DNA of 15,718 nucleotides from JAFGPF01 sp964409485 (GCA_964409485.1 CAYPDM010000034.1:1-15718); one strand, 5' to 3'; positions 6,637 through 13,081 are shown, counted from the stretch's first letter. Numbers and translations are program-made. Notes: generated by a model from the sequence alone, not told the origin.

Positions 6637-7338
6637 TCAGTTGGCGCTGCAAAAGTAATAGCCGACACCCGGTTCGGTCAGGATATATCTGGGCTGGGAG
6701 GGGTTTGGTTCTATCTTCTGGCGCAGATGTGAAATGTAAATACGCACGTAGTCCACGTCGTCGATATACTCCCATCCCCATACTTTTTCCAGTACCTGCT
6801 GGTGAGAAAGTATGCGGTCGGCATTTTCCACGAGCAATGATAGCAAACGGAATTCACGCGGCGTGAGTTTCAAACGCTCCCCTTTTACGGCGACCCGGCG
6901 CTCCGCCACGTCCACGGTCAGGTAATCATTGGCGAAGATTATGTTTTTGTTCCGGTTCACGTAAGAAGGCTTCTCGGACCGCCATAAAGCCGCCCGCACC
7001 CTGGCCATCAGTTCGCGGTTCCCCACGGGCTTCACCAGGTATTCGTCGGCGCCGCATTCAAGACCGTGAACGATATCATCCTCGGAATTGCGCTTTCCGG
7101 TGAGCATGATAACGGGTATATCACTGACCTCGCGGATTATGCGGCAGGTCTGCCAGCCATCGATTTCCGGCATCATAACATCCAGGAGGACGATATCGGG
7201 CTTCTTCTCGTAAATGATACGTATGGCTTCCTGTCCGCTGCCGGCTTTTACCACCTCATACCCGTTGCTGGTTAATACCTGGTCGACCAGTCTTAACTGC
7301 GCAGGCTCATCATCGACAACAAGTACTGTCTTTGCCAT
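6637..7338 (-). CDS. OmpR/PhoB-family response regulator
   Basis: A 233-aa two-component output protein. The receiver domain (1-120) has all key residues: D9/D10, phospho-acceptor D53 in LLDVMMPEIDGW, T80 and K103 in LVKPVG. The C-terminal winged helix (about 130-230) is OmpR-type: LTPREFRLLSLLVENADRILS, VDYVRIYISHLRQKIE, RYILTEPGVGYYF. It is therefore a phosphorylation-dependent DNA-binding regulator. AAGGAA lies about 6 nt before the ATG. The gene is 44 bp downstream of a truncated histidine-kinase gene in the same operon, so its phospho-donor must be this fragment with help from another kinase, an orphan kinase elsewhere, or a small-molecule donor such as acetyl phosphate. Confidence 0.95.
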   Translation of the reverse strand: MAKTVLVVDDEPAQLRLVDQVLTSNGYEVVKAGSGQEAIRIIYEKKPDIVLLDVMMPEIDGWQTCRIIREVSDIPVIMLTGKRNSEDDIVHGLECGADEYLVKPVGNRELMARVRAALWRSEKPSYVNRNKNIIFANDYLTVDVAERRVAVKGERLKLTPREFRLLSLLVENADRILSHQQVLEKVWGWEYIDDVDYVRIYISHLRQKIEPNPSQPRYILTEPGVGYYFCSAN

Positions 7339-7382
7339 GTTATTTCCTTTTGGAGAAAGTGTCTCTTTTTACCGACATTATT

Positions 7383-7631
7383 TTATGATTTTTCCAGCAT
7401 ATTGTTTACCATGTCCAGCAGGCGCCTGGCGCTATCCAGGATATCATTTAAGCTGCTCCTCTGGTCTTCGTTAATCTTGCCCGGCACTTCATCAAGCATT
7501 AACTCGGTAAAGCCGATAATTATATTCAAGGGCGTACGAAAATCATGAGATATCCTGGAAAGGGACTCGGCTTCAATCTTAGTGCCTTTCACCCCGGCAG
7601 GCCCGCTAATATCGCCGTTGACATGTGCCAT
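7383..7631 (-). CDS. Stand-alone histidine-kinase phospho-acceptor (HisKA/DHp) domain, no ATPase domain
   Basis: An 82-aa protein consisting almost only of the dimerisation and phospho-acceptor domain of a histidine kinase. The H-box SRISHDFRTPLNIIIGFTELML places the phospho-accepting histidine at H29, and the second helix of the hairpin runs through DQRSSLNDILDSARRLLDMVNNML. The protein then stops: no N, G1 or G2 box, and only 44 bp remain before the response regulator. It has no sensor domain or membrane helix. I choose the ATG at 7631 because a consensus-like promoter lies just upstream; a longer reading from TTG at 7667 would place the start codon inside the -35 box. It may be a phosphotransfer or phosphatase partner of the adjacent regulator, or a kinase remnant with an intact frame. 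Confidence 0.8.
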   Translation of the reverse strand: MAHVNGDISGPAGVKGTKIEAESLSRISHDFRTPLNIIIGFTELMLDEVPGKINEDQRSSLNDILDSARRLLDMVNNMLEKS

Positions 7632-7638
7632 ATGTATT

Positions 7639-7667
7639 ATTATAGCAATTATCAGGTCATATGGCAA
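7639..7667 (-). promoter_or_regulatory. Promoter of the HisKA/response-regulator operon, near leaderless
   Basis: Minus strand: TTGCCA (7662-7667, 5 of 6 matches), 17 bp, TATAAT (7639-7644, perfect). Only 7 nt separate the -10 box from the ATG at 7629-7631, so transcription should start at or one base before the start codon, giving a leaderless mRNA. An inverted repeat GTACT-TT-AGTAC (7669-7680) abuts the -35 box on its upstream side and may be a regulator site. Confidence 0.75.
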
Positions 7668-7847
7668 GGTACTTTAGTACTTATAATTAGTAATACGGGG
7701 TTGTTATGGGGGGAAAAGTGTTGCCGGGGCCACTTGGGATTGATTTAGCGGGAATGCATCCGGGAAGCAGTAATTTGAAACGAACCTTTAGCGGGGTTTA
7801 TTGAATGATAGAACCGGGGTGCCGAAAGGGACAGGGGGTATTCCGGG

Positions 7848-8039
7848 CTACGCCTGTTTGAATTTCAGGCATTCGTGAATAGACCTCTCAATATAAGCTA
7901 CGGCAACGTCCTCCCGGAGGAATCTCCGGTCGCTGTGCGGGCTGGTGCGGTAAGACCTTATCTTACCCCACTCACACCATCGCCTGATAGTGGCGGGATG
8001 AACATTAAATATACGGGCGACATCACCTGTAGTCAACAT
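7848..8039 (-). CDS. Small excisionase/MerR-like helix-turn-helix protein
   Basis: A 63-aa DNA-binding protein of the BldC/excisionase (HTH_17) type: LTTGDVARIFNVHPATIRRWCEWGKIRSYRTSPHSDRRFLREDV. The HTH helices are followed by the Arg-rich wing that contacts DNA in this family. The frame stays open upstream to 8168, but that extension is low-complexity and overlaps the preceding gene, while the family normally starts at this point, so I choose the ATG at 8039. No strong ribosome site is present; a 10-bp perfect palindrome (8049-8058) lies just before the start and could be an autoregulatory site. It is probably co-transcribed with the 65-aa gene 49 bp upstream. No integrase is nearby, so a regulator is more likely than a phage excisionase. 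Confidence 0.75.
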   Translation of the reverse strand: MLTTGDVARIFNVHPATIRRWCEWGKIRSYRTSPHSDRRFLREDVAVAYIERSIHECLKFKQA

Positions 8040-8048
8040 AGTATACTT

Positions 8049-8058
8049 AGAGGCCTCT
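8049..8058. promoter_or_regulatory. 10-bp perfect palindrome before the HTH gene
   Basis: AGAGGCCTCT reads the same on both strands and lies 9 nt upstream of the HTH start codon. It could be an operator for the HTH protein or simply an mRNA hairpin; nothing in the sequence decides between these. Confidence 0.3.
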
Positions 8059-8088
8059 CTTTCCGTGTCATTAAGGTTACCGTTTGTC

Positions 8089-8286
8089 TTACCAGGCCTC
8101 GCCGGGTACAACTTCAGGTTCGACGGACAGCCCGAACCAGTGATTGAATACCGAGACCTCCGATGCATCCGCCAGTATTTTATCTTTAACTGCGGGGTAG
8201 TACCCCTGGTATTCCGGCATTTGCTCTCCGCTTTCGTCCAAGACTATCACCTCATTGTTCTCCATCCTGATAATCGTCTTAATCAC
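8089..8286 (-). CDS. Hypothetical protein, 65 aa
   Basis: I do not recognise this protein. A perfect AGGAGG ribosome site (8293-8298) lies 6 nt before a GTG at 8286, so I take that as the start rather than an ATG at 8304 that would place the ribosome site inside the reading frame. The 65-aa product is acidic and soluble, with an N-terminal MIKTIIRMENNEVIVLDESGEQ, a central YQGYYPAVKDKILADA and a C-terminal SVEPEVVPGEAW. It has no membrane segment, cysteine or known motif. Its position directly upstream of a small HTH gene recalls two-gene regulatory cassettes, but no toxin or antitoxin signature is visible. Confidence 0.65.
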   Translation of the reverse strand: MIKTIIRMENNEVIVLDESGEQMPEYQGYYPAVKDKILADASEVSVFNHWFGLSVEPEVVPGEAW

Positions 8287-8379
8287 GGTCAGCCTCCTAT
8301 ACACTAATTAACCCTCTAGTTTTATCCTAACCTGTAAATGTTAATTGGCCATTAAATCTACATAAAAAATATATTAAAA

Positions 8380-8430
8380 ATAGTACCAGTTAGTACTACA
8401 TTGTATTTACCGGAGTTTTTTGGCTATAAT
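8380..8430 (+). promoter_or_regulatory. Promoter region of the 264-aa gene with TAGTAC direct repeats
   Basis: TATAAT at 8425-8430 with TTGTAT at 8401-8406, spaced 18 bp (the -35 matches 4 of 6). Just upstream, TAGTAC occurs twice with a 10-bp period (about 8381-8398), i.e. on one face of the helix, the second copy forming the palindrome TAGTACTA. This is a plausible activator or repressor site. The remainder of the 8305-8456 spacer is AT-rich with no further gene. Confidence 0.5.
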
Positions 8431-8456
8431 ATTCATGTCTGCCAGCGAAGGAGATT

Positions 8457-9251
8457 ATGAGCCGACTCATAGACGAATTTCTCAAAGCCACCCAGAGCAC
8501 GAGCCAGCCGATGGGTTTCCGGGCGGCCCGCCCGGCTGCAGCGGCGGGGCGAATCACACTCATCGCCGACCTTAAAATCGGGGCAGCCGGTAATCCGGTA
8601 GACTTAACAGAAGGCGCCGACGCCGTTTTGCTCCGCCCGGGTAATTCACGCCCGACGCCGAAAACCATCCAGGCAATGGCAGATAATCTGCCGGATATTC
8701 CCTGGGGAGTGTACCTGGAAGATAACGGCGATAGAAAAACGGCATCATCGGTAGAAGCGGGGTGCGATTTTATCATATTTCCGGCGTCGGTGCGAGTTTC
8801 CAACACCCCGCAGGAAGAAAAGGTCGGCAGGATTTTGCAGGTGGAATCGTCCATGGATGACGGCCTGTTAAGGGCGGTTAACGACCTTCCGGTGGACGCT
8901 GTGCTTATCGCCGATACACCGGGAGAGGACGATTTACTGGTATGGCACCGGCTGATGATATTCCGGCACCTGGCGTACCTTATTTCCAAACCCCTGATAT
9001 TGCCCGCCCCGGCAGATATCGGGAAAGAAGAACTTAACGCCCTTTGTGAAGCCGGCGCGGACGGCATTCTGGTTGAAGTCAATACCGGGAGGACCGGCGG
9101 ACTCAAGGAGCTGCGCCGGGTTATCGATAAGCTGCCTCCCCACTCACCGCGTAACCGGGACAAAATGAGGCCCCTGCTGCCGAGAGTCGGGGTAGAGAAC
9201 AACGCGGCGGCGGCACCCGACGAAGAAGAAGAGGAAGAGGAATACGAGTAA
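8457..9251 (+). CDS. Conserved hypothetical TIM-barrel-like protein with acidic C-terminal tail
   Basis: A 264-aa cytoplasmic protein that I cannot assign to a characterised enzyme. Regularly spaced beta-strand and loop units suggest a (beta/alpha)8 barrel: ITLIADLKIG (33-42), GADAVLLRPGN (53-63), IPWGVYLEDNG (81-91), GCDFIIFPASV (102-112), VDAVLIADTPG (136-146), KPLILPAPADIG (168-179) and GADGILVEVNTGRTGG (190-205). The last segment resembles the phosphate-binding end of thiamine-phosphate-synthase or indole-glycerol-phosphate-type barrels. The tail is unusual: a Pro/Arg stretch, an Ala run, then DEEEEEEEYE. AAGGAG lies 3 nt before the ATG, which is short. It ends 8 bp from the convergent cupin gene. 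Catalytic function is not supported by any motif I know. Confidence 0.82.
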   Translation: MSRLIDEFLKATQSTSQPMGFRAARPAAAAGRITLIADLKIGAAGNPVDLTEGADAVLLRPGNSRPTPKTIQAMADNLPDIPWGVYLEDNGDRKTASSVEAGCDFIIFPASVRVSNTPQEEKVGRILQVESSMDDGLLRAVNDLPVDAVLIADTPGEDDLLVWHRLMIFRHLAYLISKPLILPAPADIGKEELNALCEAGADGILVEVNTGRTGGLKELRRVIDKLPPHSPRNRDKMRPLLPRVGVENNAAAAPDEEEEEEEYE

Positions 9252-9259
9252 CCGGCTAA

Positions 9260-10213
9260 TCAGGCCTGTTCAACCCCGCCCCCCGGTTTAGTGATAAAGC
9301 TATCTCCCCAGCCTTCTTTCAAAGTGCCCGCCCCGAGCATTATCGCAATGACGAGATGGGGTTTGCGGTATTCCTTTAAGCGCAATGGGCCGTGGCGCAG
9401 TCCCCGGGGGATAAAGAGCGCGCTGGTCGTATCGAAAGTCAGCGGCTGGCCGCCGACATAGAATTCCACCTCGCCGCCGAGGTCTTCGGGATTATCGGGG
9501 TCGCCGCCGATATGCAGGACAATCTCATCGTAATTATCGTGGACCATCTCCGTTATGCCGGCGCCGGCTGTCCTGGATTCAGGCATCCCGAAAGTCCAGC
9601 CCATCTCAATATAGTACCTGGCGCCCGGCACCTGGACGCTGCTCATATAAGTCATCGTGGGACTGGTGCGCCCTTTAGTGAATTCCGCGCCCACCTCACG
9701 CAGGGGACTCCTCACCACGTACTGCTCGTAGTCGAAATCCCCCGTTATCTTCGGGGGGGCTCCCTTTTCTTCACCGATACCGCTGCTTTCCCAGGCTTCC
9801 CCGGCGCTGCCGGTGCCGAGCATTATGGCCATCTGCATGTGGGGGCGGGAAACCTTCTTCCAGGTTACCGGGCCGTGCGGCGTTCCTTTGGGGAGGTAAA
9901 AGGCGTTGGTGGTATTGAAGGTGACGGGTTGACCGGCAACGTAGAATTCCACCTCGCCGCCGAGTACCTGCGGCATCTTATAATCGCTGCCCCAGTGCAT
10001 TACAATCTCGTCGTATGCGTGAACGTGCTCATGGAGACTGGGATTGGGTTCGGGGATACCGTATATCCAGCCGGGTTCCATATACACGTTGGCCCCCGGC
10101 ACCTGCTGGTTGCTCATCATGGTCATGGTGGGACTCTGGCGGTTCTTTACCCCGCCGAACGCCTCGTAGACAGGTCTTCTTACCAGGTATTTCTCGTAAT
10201 TTATTTCGGCCAT
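9260..10213 (-). CDS. Tandem-duplicated cupin-fold protein
   Basis: A 317-aa protein built from two homologous halves, about residues 5-141 and 161-302. Both share Y-E-x-Y-x-V-R, SPTMTxMS, QVPGA, YDEIVxH, LGGEVEFYVxGQPxTFxTT, a GPxHGP-like HGP and AIMLGxG. This is a bicupin. Half 1 keeps several possible metal ligands (H61, H63, H65, E69, H113). Half 2 has VHDNYDE (H225, D226, E230) and H274, so it has fewer histidines and possibly another metal or none. No signal peptide is present. AAAGGA about 8 nt upstream supports the ATG at 10213. Cupins include dioxygenases, isomerases, decarboxylases and binding proteins, and nothing here chooses among them. It is transcribed alone from its own promoter, divergent from the 10355 lipoprotein. 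Confidence 0.85.
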   Translation of the reverse strand: MAEINYEKYLVRRPVYEAFGGVKNRQSPTMTMMSNQQVPGANVYMEPGWIYGIPEPNPSLHEHVHAYDEIVMHWGSDYKMPQVLGGEVEFYVAGQPVTFNTTNAFYLPKGTPHGPVTWKKVSRPHMQMAIMLGTGSAGEAWESSGIGEEKGAPPKITGDFDYEQYVVRSPLREVGAEFTKGRTSPTMTYMSSVQVPGARYYIEMGWTFGMPESRTAGAGITEMVHDNYDEIVLHIGGDPDNPEDLGGEVEFYVGGQPLTFDTTSALFIPRGLRHGPLRLKEYRKPHLVIAIMLGAGTLKEGWGDSFITKPGGGVEQA

Positions 10214-10227
10214 GAATTTAGTCCTTT

Positions 10228-10276
10228 CTTTCCGTTGACGTTATTACCTGTTAATCATAGTTATAGAAACGGAAAG
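10228..10276. repeat. 9-bp inverted repeat around the cupin-gene start site
   Basis: CTTTCCGTT (10228-10236) is matched by AACGGAAAG (10268-10276), a perfect inverted repeat 31 bp apart. The right arm touches the -35 box of the cupin promoter and the left arm lies in its 5' leader, close to the ribosome site. It may be a regulator site pair or an mRNA structure, or chance. Confidence 0.35.
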
Positions 10277-10282
10277 TGTCAA
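10254..10282 (-). promoter_or_regulatory. Promoter of the cupin gene
   Basis: Minus strand: TTGACA (10277-10282, perfect), 17 bp, TATGAT (10254-10259, 5 of 6). The predicted start is near 10247, giving a leader of about 34 nt. It is divergent from, and lies next to, the promoter of the 10355 lipoprotein. Confidence 0.8.
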
Positions 10283-10298
10283 AAGATTCCCCACTCTG

Positions 10299-10328
10299 TT
10301 TACACCCCCTGCCTTTCAATAATATAAT
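10299..10328 (+). promoter_or_regulatory. Promoter of the 10355 lipoprotein gene
   Basis: TTTACA (10299-10304, 5 of 6) and TATAAT (10323-10328, perfect) with 18 bp between them. The predicted start is near 10335, about 20 nt before the ATG, leaving just enough room for the GGAAGGAG ribosome site at 10342-10349. Confidence 0.75.
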
Positions 10329-10354
10329 GGCAGCGTGGGGAGGAAGGAGTAAAT

Positions 10355-11754
10355 ATGTTGAAACTGATGCTAACATGTCTGCTTATCGTACTGGTTACAG
10401 TATCGCTGCCGGGATGCGCCGTGATAACCGGCGAAAGTATAGGCGAAACCGCGAGTACCGAGATACGCATCAGCACGGATTTCGGGCGTATGCTGGGGTA
10501 CGTGCCCTACTCTTTTATCGAGGGGCATGACATCTGGTTCGGAAACCCGGGCAAAACCAAGGAAATGTACGGGTTAGAAGACGTGACCAGCTATGAAGAA
10601 ATCAGGGAAGTGCTCAAAGAGATACCGGAAGAACGGGAAAGGCAGTTCATCTCCGACCTGGGCGCGGCGTTTATAGCACTGCCCAACTGGAACCGCCCGG
10701 AGGTAGCTACTCTTACCGGCTTCGATGTGATGGCGGCAAACCGCCTCCTCTGCGGCGGTGCGGTGCCTCCGCACGGCTACTTTATTCTGGAAGGGGCTTT
10801 CGATGAGGAGCTTATCGGCCAGAAATTAACCGAGCAGGGCTATACGAAGACAGACTACGGCCAGCACTTCTATTACGGGATACGCGGCGATTTTGAAATA
10901 GATATAGGGCACCCGCTGGGCAGAGCGGTCATGGCCAGCATGAACCGCGTGGCCGCACAGGATGACACCATCATTACTTCGCCGGTCGCGGCCGACATCA
11001 CCGGCATCTTCGACGCGATGGAAGGGGATACGCCTGCCGCCATCGATAACGCCGTCTGCCGGGCGCTGGCGGACAGCCTCGGCGATGTCCTGAACGCCAC
11101 CCTGACCACCCCGGAACGCATCATCTTTTCCGACCTCTACACCCAGGAAGAGCTACCGAAGTTCGATTTCACACTGCCCGCAGATTGGGGAGTACTCCGG
11201 GGCTACCGGATGGCCGCTCCGGGCTGTCATGCCGAAGGCGATGAACGTTTCTTCGACATCGCGCTGTACTATGATGATGAGGCAGCCGCCGCCGCGGACG
11301 GCCAGGAAATCGTCAAACGGATGAGCGGCTATACGCTTAATACATGGAATACAGCCCCTGAAAAGGTCGCCTTTACCGACTGGTTTCAGCCCGGCGAGCC
11401 CATGGTAACGCAATACGCCGGGGGCTTCGTGCTAAAGATTTCCTGCCGGATTCTACCCGCCGCAGAGCGGTACGGGGTTTCAATGGCCACGGGCGGGGTG
11501 GGTATGCCCTTCCGCGACCTGCTGTTCCTGGCGCCGGACCCATCTGAATATATCGGGAAAAACGAGTCAACCATGGTTATANNNNNNNNNNNNNNNNNNN
11601 NNNNNNNNNNNNNNNNNNNNNNNNNNNNNNNNNNNNNNNNNNNNNNNNNNNNNNNNNNNNNNNNNNNNNNNNNNNNNNNNNCCTGGCGCCGGACCCATCT
11701 GAATATATCGGGAAAAACGAGTCAACCATGGTTATACGTCAGAGCAATCACTGA
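10355..11754 (+). CDS. Predicted lipoprotein, 414 aa after gap correction
   Basis: A secreted lipoprotein of unknown function. Residues 1-20 form a signal peptide and LPGC (C21) is a standard lipobox. The mature part has no known catalytic motif; it shows two similarly sized segments with Tyr/Asp-rich strands, and cysteines are few. GGAAGGAG 5 nt upstream fixes the start. The frame runs into 100 Ns at 11582. The 55 bp before the gap (11527-11581) are repeated exactly after it (11682-11736), so the gap is best removed together with one copy. The codon at 11579-11581 then joins the one at 11737, adding R-Q-S-N-H and a TGA at 11752-11754, for 409 + 5 = 414 aa. Read literally, the Ns shift the frame and produce a false longer product. 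Confidence 0.8.
11527..11581 (+). repeat. 55-bp direct repeat, left copy (assembly overlap)
   Basis: Identical to 11682-11736 on the other side of the 100-N gap. It codes for residues near the C-terminus of the lipoprotein. An exact 55-bp repeat that ends precisely at the Ns is the signature of two contigs sharing one assembler k-mer. Confidence 0.9.
11582..11681. other. Scaffold gap, 100 Ns
   Basis: Exactly 100 unknown bases, the conventional filler for a gap of unknown size. The flanking sequences overlap by 55 bp, so there is probably no missing sequence here. Confidence 0.98.
11682..11736 (+). repeat. 55-bp direct repeat, right copy (assembly overlap)
   Basis: Identical to 11527-11581. 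The unique sequence that follows completes the lipoprotein frame with a stop at 11752-11754 when this copy is merged with the left one. Confidence 0.9.
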
Positions 11755-11819
11755 TAGACAACGGGAACCTTTTATGAAGAAGGGAGTTCCGATTATACCG
11801 CCTGTTCCCTGGAAAAACC

Positions 11820-12974
11820 CTAGACGCCCTGAATCATCTGGTAGGACTTGCCCTCGGTGACGATTGACGGGGCGATGACCATCTCGGCGTTATGAAATTC
11901 CCGGATGTCGGCCGCGCCGCAGAAACCCATCGCCGTGCGCAGCGCCCCGACGAGGTTCTCCGTGCCGTGGACTAACGAGGTGGGACCGAAGAGTAGCTTT
12001 TCCAGCGTGGTCGATGTTCCCACCTTTATCCGCGTACCGCGGGGAAGGGCGGGGTGGGGATGGGACATTCCCCAGTGATAGCCGCGTCCTGGGGCTTCTT
12101 TAGTCCGGGCGAAGTTGGAACCGAGCATGACGGCATCGGCTCCGGCGGCAAAGGCCTTGCAGATATCGCCCCCCTTGTTGAAACCGCCGTCGGTGATTAC
12201 GGGCACATACTTACCCGATTCACGGTAATATTCGTTTCTGGCCGCGGCGCAATCGATAGTGGACGTTATCTGCGGTACGCCGAGTCCGAGCACCTCCCGG
12301 CTGGTGCAGGCGGCGCCGGGGCCCACCCCGACCAGCACTCCGGCTATTCCCGTTTTCATCAGCTCCAGACTGGCGCTGTAGCTGACGCAATTGCCGACGA
12401 CTACCGGCATTTTTACCTGCTGGCACAGCTCGGTAAATATCAGGCCCCGGTAGCTCTTGGAGATATGCCGGGCACTGGTTACCGTGGACTGTATCACTAA
12501 AATATCGCCGCCGGCCTCGGCTACGATGGGCGCCAGGCGCTTGGTGTTGGCCGGAATCAGGGAAATCGCGCAGGTTACGCCGGCTTTCTTGACAGCCTGT
12601 ACCCGGTCGCCGACAAGATTATCTTTTATCGGCTCCCGGTATACCTTCTGGAGCAGGGCGGTTACTTCGGCGTCCGAGGCTTGAGCTATTTTATCCAGCA
12701 CTTCGCCGGGGTTTTCATAGCGGGCCTGTATGCCGTCAAGATTGAGAACGCCGAGTCCCCCCAGCTTACCCAGCTGTATCGCGAAATCGACATCCACCAC
12801 GGAGTCCATGGCGGAGGTTACAAAGGGAATTGAGAAATCAAAATCACTGATGTGGAAATCAGTGCTGGTCTGGTCGGGGTTTATGGTAACGTCGCCGGGC
12901 ACGATGGCCACTTCGTCGAATCCGTAGGAACGCCTTAGTTGTTTAAACTTAGAAGTAGCCTTTTCGCTGCACAT
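11820..12974 (-). CDS. guaB3: GuaB3-family IMP dehydrogenase-related protein
   Basis: A 384-aa member of the IMPDH/GMP reductase TIM-barrel superfamily. The active-site loop GVGPGAACTSREVLGLGVPQ contains the catalytic cysteine C223, and ITDGGFNKGGDICKAFAAGADAVMLGSNFA is the phosphate-binding region. No CBS domains are inserted after strand 2, where IPFVTSAMDSVVD runs straight into the barrel, so the protein is shorter than classical GuaB (about 490 aa). These traits define the GuaB3 group known from actinobacteria and cyanobacteria, for which IMP dehydrogenase activity has been reported. I do not see the Arg-Tyr pair of the classical IMPDH flap, so the water-activation chemistry may differ. 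GMP synthesis from IMP is the likely role, GMP reductase the alternative. It has its own near-leaderless promoter. Confidence 0.9.
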   Translation of the reverse strand: MCSEKATSKFKQLRRSYGFDEVAIVPGDVTINPDQTSTDFHISDFDFSIPFVTSAMDSVVDVDFAIQLGKLGGLGVLNLDGIQARYENPGEVLDKIAQASDAEVTALLQKVYREPIKDNLVGDRVQAVKKAGVTCAISLIPANTKRLAPIVAEAGGDILVIQSTVTSARHISKSYRGLIFTELCQQVKMPVVVGNCVSYSASLELMKTGIAGVLVGVGPGAACTSREVLGLGVPQITSTIDCAAARNEYYRESGKYVPVITDGGFNKGGDICKAFAAGADAVMLGSNFARTKEAPGRGYHWGMSHPHPALPRGTRIKVGTSTTLEKLLFGPTSLVHGTENLVGALRTAMGFCGAADIREFHNAEMVIAPSIVTEGKSYQMIQGV

Positions 12975-12985
12975 CTGTGCTCTAT

Positions 12986-13015
12986 ATTATAGCAAAAAAA
13001 ATATTTATTTTGCAA
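12986..13015 (-). promoter_or_regulatory. Promoter of guaB3, very short leader
   Basis: Minus strand: TTGCAA (13010-13015, 4 of 6), 18 bp including a T-run, TATAAT (12986-12991, perfect). The predicted start near 12979 is about 5 nt before the ATG at 12974, and no ribosome site precedes the gene. A 6-bp stem hairpin (13026-13031 / 13038-13043) lies upstream, between this promoter and the divergent one at 13082. Confidence 0.65.
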
Positions 13016-13081
13016 ACAATTATTTCAGGCTGGATTGAGCCTGCCGGCCCGCTTAACGCTTTAAAAATAATCTGTAATTAT

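Noticed and set aside
7632..7667. TTG start that would add 12 residues to the phospho-acceptor protein
   Set aside because: The TTG is the first half of the -35 box and the added codons contain the -10 box; the added residues are not part of the domain.
7681..7847. Possible transposon or IS end in the G-rich intergenic stretch
   Set aside because: No terminal inverted repeat, target duplication or transposase remnant could be recognised; treated as plain intergenic sequence.
8040..8168. 43-residue N-terminal extension of the small HTH protein
   Set aside because: It overlaps the 65-aa gene in another frame, is not part of the HTH family and has no ribosome site; the ATG at 8039 matches the family start.
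8396..9202. Long open frame (268 codons) on the minus strand opposite the 264-aa gene
   Set aside because: It lies fully antisense to a gene with a ribosome site, a promoter and a coherent protein fold; its translation is Ser/Arg/Pro-rich without any motif and it starts in the promoter region of the other gene.
9392..10327. Long open frame (311 codons) on the plus strand opposite the cupin gene
   Set aside because: The plus-strand translation is Gly/His/Arg-rich and featureless, whereas the minus strand shows a clear internal protein duplication, a ribosome site and a promoter.
11582..11860. Extension of the lipoprotein through the Ns to 11860 (501 codons)
   Set aside because: The extension is read across filler Ns in a shifted frame, repeats the same 55 bp in another frame and runs into the end of guaB3. 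Merging the overlap gives a stop at 11752-11754.
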